Origin: Gracilaria domingensis
Lineage: Eukaryota > Rhodophyta > Florideophyceae > Gracilariales > Gracilariaceae
Assembly: GCA_022539475.1 (NCBI GenBank)
Contig: VCMS01000146.1
Coordinates: forward strand, 1 to 64,000
Length of the DNA stretch: 64,000 bases
Direction of reading: 5' to 3'
Below, one piece after another: positions 1-8,395 of this stretch. The notes below the pieces were generated by a model, which saw nothing but the letters and a program-made list of their open reading frames with translations, was not told the DNA's origin and did no database searches. How positions within the stretch are numbered: position 1 is the stretch's first letter; each line of letters starts with the position of its first letter. The position numbers and the translations under genes are program-made.

Positions 1-1456
1 CAGTTGGCTTTCTTTCAAACTTCTTCACTTTGCAGGATCCCAGTCTGCCGGCGTCACCCCCTCAACTCTTCAATTAGCAATGGCGACACACTAACTATAG
101 AGTGTATTTGTCTCAATCATCATCACTTCGCATGGTATTTCGTCGACTCATTTGAGGTACGAAGCAACCACAACAATTCCTTCATCCCAAATGGGCCTCC
201 CATCTTGTATCAGCAGATTGCAAGGCAAAAACTTTGGCTAATCTCTTCCACTTTGGTGCACCAGTCGTTGCCAAATATTGTATAGCTTTTAGACTATGCA
301 AACCATCTACAATGAAGCACTTCTTCGTTAGGCGTCCCTTGTCAGTATCCCTCTCTCCCGTAGTAGCATCTTGTAAGGCCACCACTAGAGAACCGATCGA
401 CTGCAATATCCCCCGCTCCTCCATTCTCTTCATGAGGGCTTCAACGTGGCGTTTACTTACTCCACGGAGTAAATTGGGCGGAAGTGTCCACGGGAGTGAT
501 GTCAACAGTAACACAACCATCCGGTAGTGATTGGAGATTTTACCTTTGGTACCGTCTGACGATTCGTCCTGTACGTCTTGCTCCGAGTAGGTGTCCCTTG
601 TGTTCCAGACCGCTCGCCAGAAACACTTGAACGTGCCATTCTTGCGGACAGAAGCACAACGCCATCGTCCTGCTGCTCCGCAGTGTCTGGTGCAGTTTGG
701 GGTACAGATGGACCAGCTCCTTGTGCGGATTGCGCATCCGCGTCTGGGAGGGGACCTTTTATGATATCATCTTCCTCTTCTTGCACAGCCGGCCCGTGCT
801 GAACGGTCTGTTTCGACGCAGAAGTTCCCCTTGTGTCGACGGTCTGATTCATCGCAGGAGAAGCCCTTTTCGACGCAGTGGGCTTTGTAGCGGTGGTAGA
901 CTTTGTTTGACGTGTCTGCTTCGTAGCTGGGGATGATCTCGTCTCCATAGACAGCTTCGTAACAGACGACGGACCTGCCCGCGGAGGTCCTACTGATGCG
1001 CTACCTCTCGGTGTTGATGAACTTCGAATTGCCTCCGTGCGGCTTGTCGGCGTCATCACCTCACTCATAGCGCTCACCGTTCGTCGCTTGGACGCTGGAA
1101 TGCTGGTTGCCACCGGTTCCATCATTTTCTCATCCCAAGGAGCGGCCGTCCGGAGATCCTGGATGTATTGTGGAAGATTCAGGCCCTCCGTCTGGTAAGG
1201 GTAGAAACGTCTGACCGCTTCGACTGATGAGAATACTATGAACCACCACAAGACCTGGCTCCAATTGCTTCCCGTTCAACTCGCGGCGTAGAACACTTCC
1301 AATTCCATGCAACAACGCTTCCCCGACTATCACCTTTCCTTCATTCTCAACATCCATCTGCAGAGAAACCCGCATTCCAACTTGCAATGATCGAGTGCTC
1401 CGCCGAGTGCGAGGAGTCACGCTTTGCGTACGCTTTCGAACACGAGTTGGCTTCAT
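1..1456 (-). CDS. ParB-like domain protein of the large transposon; multi-exon or decayed, partial at left edge
   Basis: This leftward gene starts at the ATG at 1456, just outside the inverted-repeat promoter. Coding-looking sequence occurs in three successive stretches on the minus strand (1456 to about 1230, 1251-502, 520-182), then in short pieces to the window edge. The first stretch is basic. The second is a long low-complexity Ser/Thr/Lys/Pro linker with repeated TKQT/ATKP-like motifs. The third contains LPPNLLRG, a helix, and IVDGLHSLKAIQYL, which resembles the DGxHRLxAL core of ParB/Srx-fold domains. Those domains bind DNA or CTP, or act as nucleases; this one's activity is unknown. 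The frame changes could be short introns, as in the neighbouring genes, or decay; I could not fix clean splice sites here. It is divergent from the methyltransferase-SET gene and probably co-regulated with it. The ParB match is by eye only. Confidence 0.45.
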
Positions 1457-1518
1457 GTTGAAAAGCTATTGCAGTGAAAGATGTATATCAACAATACGCT
1501 CGCTCTGGACGATACAAG

Positions 1519-1617
1519 AACGGAGGCGAGCCTTTAAATGGCGACTTACGCTGGACACCCCCGCTTCCGGCAGCTCCTCCCAGCGCACTGCCAGTCTCGT
1601 CCGTGTCCTGTCCGTGG
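1519..1617 (-). repeat. Outer arm of large inverted repeat (left), promoter-proximal block
   Basis: About 99 bases that are nearly the reverse complement of 2210-2308. The block contains a TTTAAAGG motif and a GGAGGAGCTGCC stretch. It lies about 62 bases upstream of the ATG at 1456 of the leftward gene, the position expected of a promoter or 5' leader. Its partner lies directly upstream of the rightward gene. Confidence 0.85.
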
Positions 1618-1811
1618 CCGCTCGCACGCTGATTGTACGGTTTAGAGTCGTGGAGTTCGCGCGATGATGACTCACGCGAGCAATGGTCGCGCTCTCTAAT
1701 CGTGCTCTTCAAATGCTTTGCATAGTAGTCAAGAGTACACTCATTCACTTTCATCTACAGCCTACTCCCGCTAATACACGTGGACAGCGGCGCCAACGTA
1801 CCGGCGGCCGG

Positions 1812-1923
1812 GTGTAGCGAAATCACTGCGGGGGGGCGTGTTTTGGGAGGTCCCGGGAAGGCGCCGGAATGTGGCCAGAACGTGCCCGCGGGCGGGGGGG
1901 GGGGGGTCGGTCGTGTTAGGGTA
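1812..1923. repeat. Inner arm of large inverted repeat (left)
   Basis: Matches the reverse complement of 1926-2043 with scattered differences, around a 2-base centre at 1924-1925. The 14 bases on either side of the centre are perfectly complementary. A G-run of about 14 bases lies at 1893-1906. Together with the outer blocks it makes an interrupted palindrome of roughly 790 bp. Confidence 0.85.
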
Positions 1924-1925
1924 GG

Positions 1926-2043
1926 TACCCTAACACGACCGGACCTCCCCGCTCGAGGGCACGTTCTGGCCACATTCTGGCACCCTCCGGAGACCTCCCA
2001 AAACACTCCTCCTGGCACTTCCGGCAGTGATTTCGCTGCACAC
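1926..2043. repeat. Inner arm of large inverted repeat (right)
   Basis: Reverse-complement partner of 1812-1923. The sequence between the inner and outer arms (2044-2209 here, 1618-1811 on the other side) is not alike. The two halves therefore share two separate conserved blocks around diverged spacers. Confidence 0.85.
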
Positions 2044-2209
2044 GCCGTGCACATATATCAAACTAGAGAAAACTAGCGCTTCACACTCACTTGATCCGCG
2101 ACTTTTAGCACAATACGCGACCTTTGCAATAGCTCCGAATCGCGACGTGGCTGACACGCGACACTATCGCACCCGCTCGAAGCAGCACGGACACCGGCCT
2201 CAGAAGGGA

Positions 2210-2308
2210 GCGGACACGGACACGGACGAGACTGACAGTGCGCTGGGAGGAGCTGCCGAAAGCGGGGGTGCCCAGCGTAAGTCGCCATTTAAAGGCTCGC
2301 CTCCGTTG
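2210..2308 (+). repeat. Outer arm of large inverted repeat (right), promoter-proximal block
   Basis: Reverse-complement partner of 1519-1617. It ends 14 bases before the ATG at 2323. It carries the same TTTAAAGG and GGAGGAGCTGCC motifs in the direction of the rightward gene. Near identity of this block, compared with the diverged spacer next to it, suggests that it is functionally constrained or recently duplicated. Confidence 0.85.
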
Positions 2309-2322
2309 TTTGCGCTGAAGCG

Positions 2323-5300
2323 ATGGATTCCACCGATGATGGAGAGGAGATACATCCTATTGACATGAGTGCTCCGCCTCCGGCGTTCCATGCATATGTC
2401 AGACTTTTCTTGGTTCTTCGCGATGCTTTGGCAAACAGCGATGGTGGCCCTGATCGGCCACGGGACGTGGGGTTTAGAGGGCTAATAGAGTTCTGCGCCG
2501 AGAACTATAAGCATATTCCGGAGGCAAGGAAGACTTTTGAGGAGGCCACTATCTCCAAGAACCTGCAGAACTTGACACTGCAACAGCTGCGAAAGAGTGT
2601 TGTGAATAACAAACCTGTGGAGCAACGATATCTTGTAACAAAGCTTCTTGACGAGAAGGACGGGGATGAGGACCAGAGATTCCGCGATTTTTTCCTTCTC
2701 TCTATGGATATGGGTATATACCTACCGGTGCGATGCCTGGTTGGTTATTTCATGACCAGGAGAAAGCAGGTTCTGAAGACAACAGTGTTCATCCCACCAA
2801 CAGCTGTGAACCCATTTGAGGTCTTTATATACTTATCATACCTCGGCCACATAATGGGAGAGAACGACAACATCAGAATGATGAAGAAGAAACAGCCGAA
2901 AAGAAACGAAAAGTGAACCATGCACCATCTGTGTACATACCCACTTTTACGTCCTTCTCCAAAGACAACTGTGATCGACTGGGATTCGCTTTCAGTGAGG
3001 TCGTATGGGCATGGAGTTGTTTTGCGGCTCATCTTGGATACACGAACGTTCAGCACATGGTGAAACCATACATTTACATGAATATGCAGACGTTGAAGTA
3101 TACAGCGCTAGAGACACGGGAGTCTGGTTATGCCCCGCCGAGCCAGAGTACTCGATTCAACACACAGGATGTGTCACAGAGCAGTACTAGTGGATCGATG
3201 GAGACCTTGAGTGATGAATGCGATACAAACCTGCGAATACTGGCTAAGGAATTTTTGACAGACCTCGAAACCATATGCACCCACGATAGCCTCTATAGCT
3301 TACGGGCTGATCAGATGAGGAACTGGATAGAGTTTTCGAAGATACGGATAGATACCGTATCTGGTTCTGACTCCGGTGATTTGCCTGCTCGATTTCAGAA
3401 GTTTTCGGAGTTGCTATGGACACCGATACAGGATATGCGTCATGCGGCAGGGTTCCATGTCGGCATTTACGCAAACCTGATACTGAACTGACGAAAACCC
3501 CTAAAACTTCCGGTAATGCCGAACCTTCTTCGACAAAGTCTGCCCCACCTCCACCTCGTCGAGAGTATATGAACCTCGTGAGCTTCGATAGCGACGACTT
3601 CGAGAAGCCGGTGAATCTTGCGGAGCATGAATCTCGGGTTGCCGGTTACAACATCCAAAAGACTGGTATTGAGCCGCCCATGAAGGGGATATCCAGTCTC
3701 CTTCGAATGAATATGGACAAGGTGTGGAAGGGGATGAGAAAGTCACACTTTGTAGCGTACAACTGTGACATGACGGACCTGAGGCACACACACGAAACGT
3801 TTGTGAATCAGAGTGAGATTTTATGGGGTGAGGCACAGCTTGTCCTAACAGACCCTCCCTTTAACACTCGAAGGAAGAGGAACAAACGGAATAGTGGTCA
3901 CGATGTCTTCAGTGAGGAAGACATGATCCGTACGGCTGACTTAATAAGTTCGGCGCTTCGGTCAGGTGGGCACTTCACTATATTCTGTGCCATGGCACAG
4001 TTTCATGTGTGGCACAGGATACTTTCGGAAATAGCGAGTACGAAAGATGAAGCTGGAAGCGAAGGTAAACCAGAACTCATGCCTTCGTTTAAAGTGGATG
4101 CGAATCCACTGGTGTTCATCCGGGATCGCAGTAATGTTGGAGGGAATCCACGGAAGTTTGGGATACAGCCCGTAACGGAGTACGCCGTTCATGGGGTGAA
4201 GCGTGGATTGCGACCATCGAAGGAAGCCAGTCTTACTCCATTTGAGGAGAACAATTTCATTCCTTCCACTTTCCCGGCTAACAGGAATGTAATTGACCGG
4301 GTGCCCAAACCGAGAGCGGGGGAGTGGTTGACATGGAAGGTACATGAGCCAGGTAGTTCAGTACCAGGTGGGCAGTACATAAGACCGGAGCAGAAGTCGA
4401 GGGAGTTGATGAAGGAGTTGATATGTCGCTTCACAAGACCGGGTGATCTTGTCATGGACATGTTCGCGGGAACTTTTTCTACGGGTATGGCGTGCCTATC
4501 GCTGACAAAGCATAGGAAGTTCTTGGGGTGCGAGAAGAATAGGCCATGTTTCAGCCATGCGGAGCATCATATAACGACTCTTATGGCCAAAGTTCTTCGC
4601 GAGAGGAAGAATGACATCCTGATTGAACAGGAGGTGGTGGATGCTGCTTCAACGATTTATGAACGGGTTCCACATCGGGACCGAGGTCGGCTTGAATGGG
4701 AGGCTCCATTTGGATACCCCCAGTACCAAGTGATGCCTGCACATATTACCCACTTCCTAGGAAGATACTGGAAGGACTGGGACTTTGTCGACAAGTGTGG
4801 AGAGCATACTGTAGATCTTTGGGAGGAGAAGTACCGAGGAGCTCTGAATCTAATGGATATGCATATGCTGTTGACTGTTGAAGCCAATCGCTATCGCTTA
4901 CATGTAGCATCTTCTAAGATTCGACATCCCCGTGCTAGTATGGGGGTGTTCACGGAACATAAGATATTGGCTGGGGAAACTATCTGTCATTTTTATGAAA
5001 CTTTGGTATACACGGATCTGACGAACCGGAAGGAAAGACACTTAACGTATGGAAGTGGCTGTCTGGGAGCCACGCCTGTGCAGTACAAGTTGTTTTCTAT
5101 GATGGTCACTGTGACTGGTTCGGAGTTTCTGCACCTGAGGAACAGACCAGGACAGGCTCAGGATAGAAAGGAGAGCAAAGTGTACATTGTCCCGGCGCCT
5201 TTTTGTATCGGGGGCAACATTAACGACGCCGGATATCATGCCGGGGATCCCGATTTATCGGAGCCCCGGTCAAACAGGACTCGAAGTGCCAATGTGCAGA

Positions 5301-5458
5301 TGGTGGAAGCGAAGTCTGTGATACAGTTTAAGTCCGACCTTTCTAACTATGCTCTACTTCGTTGTAGAGCAGTAAGAGATATTGAGAGGGGCGAAGAGTT
5401 GTATTTCAAGTACGGAGAGCAGTACGCCTGGGACTGGGCTCTGACATTGGAGCAATAG
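2323..5458 (+). CDS. Beta-class amino-DNA-methyltransferase fused to a SET domain
   Basis: The frame is continuous if two short introns are removed: 2821-2876 (GT...CAG, 56 bases, clear phase fit) and about 3401-3450 (3376-3431 also fits). This gives about 1,009 residues. The N-terminal ~340 residues are unrecognised, with an acidic run followed by KKRKV, a likely nuclear localisation signal. The methyltransferase has DPPF (motif IV, about residues 475-478), then FAGTFSTG (SAM-binding motif I, about 679). The order IV before I marks the beta class, which methylates adenine N6 or cytosine N4. The C-terminal ~175 residues (from about 832) resemble a SET domain: GVF at its start, GGNINDAGY, RSANVQM, GEELYFKYGEQYAWDW. 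The classical NHSCxPN motif is not present, so lysine methylation activity is uncertain. It faces the ParB-like gene across the inverted-repeat promoter. Alternative: separate overlapping genes, less likely because the second has no ATG at its apparent start. Confidence 0.75.
2821..2876 (+). other. Putative 56-base intron of the methyltransferase-SET gene
   Basis: Begins GTCTTT and ends ATCAG. Removing it joins frame 1 (ending NPFE) to frame 0 (starting NDEEETAEKKRKV) in phase 0. Without removal the first frame stops at 2914-2916, and the continuing frame has no ATG at that point, only GTG. Supported by phase and by protein-like sequence on both sides, not by transcripts. Confidence 0.6.
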
Positions 5459-5691
5459 ATGAGTTCAGTACCGAATAGAAAGTAAATATGATTGTGAATG
5501 CTGCAGCTGCCTGCAATACGCGTTGTACATGTACACTGGAGCTCTTCATCTATATGTAACGGCGATATTTGCGACCCATTGGGGACCTCAAATTCCTAAA
5601 AAGCAGGAACTGCGGAGTCTCCCAGAATATCTGAACCATGCAACCCCCCCCCCCAACAATTTTGTTTCATTACCCCGTTTATGTCCACAAC

Positions 5692-8087
5692 ATGGGTATA
5701 ACGCCGAGAAAGCGAAATAGTACGCAGCGGAACAAGAGTGGACAGAAGAAGAGAAGAGCATCGGATGATACGAATCAGGCTACAAGCACCGCACTTCCTA
5801 AACGGAAGTCGTCCTAGACGAAGGAGAGAGTCAGTTGGCGTCCTTCTACAGTGCTCTCTCGCCCATCTTGCAGCGGAGCGTCTTCCGGGATTGCGTCAAG
5901 AATTCGTGGATTAGCGAACGATGTCGTGCCGTCAACTGCCGATAATACAAATCGTGCATCTGTCTCTGCTCCTCAAGAAGATGAGGTAACTCGGCGCAGC
6001 GGGTCAGGACAGGAGGGCATGACAACTGGAACTGAAGAGGTTCGTATGACACCAAAACCTTCATGTCCCCGGCCGATATCGAAGACCGGAGCTACTGGGG
6101 CGCGGGTTACGCCGCCCAGTGGATCTAGACAACAAGGGACAATGACAAGAAGTCGTGAGAGCCCTATTATATTAAGATCGTCACGTCCCTTCCTGTCTTT
6201 TAGAACTGGGGCCGCTTTGAATCGTATTATGTCCCGCAATGGATCCGGACAAGGGAGAAGGACAATAAGAAATCAAGACACAACTGATAGACGATTTACT
6301 CCTCGACCTTCCCCTCTTTCCAGAACGGGGGCCGTTGCAGTTCGTACGAGGCCCAATTCTTCTGATATACGATGCCATGGAGGAGGACAGACACGGGAGT
6401 TGGAGCTCGGAGCCGTGCCAAGGGTTAACACAGAACGCATGCAGTCTCTCGTGTCTAAGGGTATGGCACATGAGGATAGTTCCGATAACGAAATAACACC
6501 GAATCCTGCGGCATTACCGGGGCCTGTCGCCGAAGAGGCTAGGGAAATACCGGAAGATATCCACACTGGTGTGAATTCAACCTCTATGAACAGACGTGAT
6601 GTTTTAAATGAACTGAATTGCTTGAAAGAAAAGGTTAAGACGCTACAAGAGGACTTGATAGTTCGGGGTATTATAGTGAAGGTCGTCCAAGAGCAGAATA
6701 CGGCTTTGAAAAAGAGGCTTGAAGAGAAGGATATAGTCATTGAAGGGCTAAGGGGGGCACTGAAACAGGAGGGAGATAGGAGTACACGTGCTGGTGAACC
6801 TGGGCAGACAGGTCGAAAGAAGCATAAAATTGAGGTGTGCGACGAGTTACGAGGGGTTTCTCGAGCATTGTATCACAACATGCTGACGTGGGCAGGAGAG
6901 AAACAAGTGAGCTATGGCTCGAAGGTGAGTCTCTCAACCGAAATTGGGGTAACCGTGCCGAGAAGGTGGAAGACGCAACTGAGAGTCGGGAAGGGCTTAT
7001 TGAGCCGGAGGAAGGTGGTTCATACATGGTTCCTAAAAACCCCGTGGAGCTCTTGGGCAGTTTTGGCATGTTCACACCGTCAGTAGAGGGGGGGCCAGAT
7101 GCTTTGCTAAAGAAAATGGTTGAAAGCGAGTTAAAGGAGTTGAGCTGGGAAGGTATTAGAAAAGCATCTCTTACCGACAGGTGTATACTGGAACTTTGTG
7201 CAGATATGTGCCTTAGGCAGAGAATGCGGCAGACTATGAGTGACGTCGTGGGCGTTCGGAAGAGAAATACGAGGGATAAACTATTTCTGCTCCTGGGATA
7301 CGATCTGATTTGGAGAAGAACAAAGCTGGTAGAAGAGAATGCTGACGAACTCACAATGCAGTTAAAGGAAGCGCAGGAGAACATACTGCGTCTTGACGAA
7401 AATGGTGTACCGAACACTTCATGGTGGAGAAAAGCCCCATTTGTTCGTCTAAAGTACTCCAATGCGGACAATGTGGACGATATGCCGACGGAAGATCAAG
7501 ACTTGTTCTTCCGAAACCGTGTCGGGGTACAAGTACTGAAGGAGTTTATTGGGTATGATGTGGAAGACAAGGATACGGGCACCTTTTTAGATGGCACAAT
7601 ACTGTTGGTCGCACGTTTGGACGCTTGGGTGTTGACGGTTGTGAGCCTTCTAAGCACGGATGCATCAAGGGGTGGCCAGAGACAGAAACTGTTTACAAAG
7701 AGGTTTGCCCAACTGCTACCTCTGTGTTTAAAGAATGTTTTAGCGGATGTTAGGCAACATGTCTTGAGGACCAATTCCAGCGAGTTTCATAATTATGGAA
7801 CGACAACGGAAGGTTGGACTAAGGTTCTTGGTAATGACATGAGAGAGGCTACATTTGGATATCGAATGCGGTCGAACGGAAGACTTTACCTCACTGTGAA
7901 AGAACAATTTTTTATTGACAGTGTGAGCCGAAGATTGGGTTCTATTAGCGATTGTTTCGTTGGTGAATGCGAGGAAGGGGATATGCAGTTCAAGGAAATG
8001 GACATGAACGATTTTGGAAGTAGCACAGGATCACAAGAAAAGGCACCACAAGGTGAACAGGTAGAGGATGGAGCCCTTAATGTTTAA
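5692..8087 (+). CDS. Basic, repeat-containing coiled-coil protein of the large transposon
   Basis: I do not recognise the family. The likely start is the ATG at 5692, giving a very basic N-terminus (PRKR, KKRR, PKRK) that looks like a nuclear localisation signal. An intron from about 5808 to 5873 with a pyrimidine-rich CATCTTGCAG end, and a second beginning GTGAGT at 6925 and ending at about 6965 or 6983, join the pieces into about 755-762 residues. Features in order: three to four degenerate ~38-residue repeats rich in SGSGQ, RTGA and RPS motifs; a heptad-rich coiled coil near residues 277-340 (LNELNCLKEKVKTLQ onward); RKKHK; and a C-terminal alpha-helical half ending acidic. It follows the methyltransferase-SET gene by 233 bases on the same strand. 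A nuclear, multimerising accessory protein is an inference from composition only. Confidence 0.6.
6925..6965 (+). other. Putative short intron with consensus GTGAGT donor
   Basis: GTGAGT at 6925-6930 is a perfect 5' splice consensus in the middle of coding sequence. Acceptors at 6962, 6965 and 6983 all restore the downstream frame (intron lengths 38, 41 or 59 bases). Which acceptor is used cannot be decided from the sequence. Confidence 0.6.
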
Positions 8088-8395
8088 GGCTGTACAAGAT
8101 CAACGTGCTCAGTTGGTCCTTCACCTGAATCATGATAGAATCGATTGATGTAGAATCGGTGTTGAAACCATTGAAGTGGAGGACAAAAAGGTGGAGCAGG
8201 GTAGTTTGATCGAACAACATGGACAGTTCCCTGTAGTGCAGAAGCCGGAAACATCCCGTACCAAGGAGTTAACTCTACGATACTCTCCGTTTTGGAATGA
8301 CGACGGAACGGAAGAGTGTGGTTCTTTTCATCGTTTGTAGCCCACCGTAAGATATGCTTTCATATGTGGTCGATGTTTGTTGCGGGGGGTAAACT
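8088..8395. other. Intergenic, 3' ends of two convergent transposon genes
   Basis: About 308 bases between the stop of the coiled-coil gene and the end of the transposase gene. A short direct repeat (TAACTCTACGATACTCT-like at 8270-8286, AAACTCTACCGATACTCT at 8391-8408) brackets much of it. No further coding sequence seen. Confidence 0.5.

Larger units (their letters stand above)
1457..2322. promoter_or_regulatory. Divergent promoter region built as an inverted repeat
   Basis: The only space between the divergent start codons at 1456 (minus) and 2323 (plus) is this symmetric region. Each gene has the same conserved ~99-base block near its ATG, in the same orientation relative to transcription. 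The inference is a duplicated core promoter giving matched expression of the ParB-like and methyltransferase-SET genes. An alternative is that the palindrome is the junction of two abutting terminal inverted repeats. Confidence 0.55.

Noticed and set aside
1780-2076. Open frames within the inverted repeat on both strands
   Set aside because: They arise from the GC-rich palindrome itself and lack protein-like composition.
2913-2916. GTGA overlap suggesting bacterial-style coupled genes
   Set aside because: The second frame has no ATG there, and a 56-base GT-AG segment restores one continuous protein, so a short intron explains it better in a eukaryotic context.
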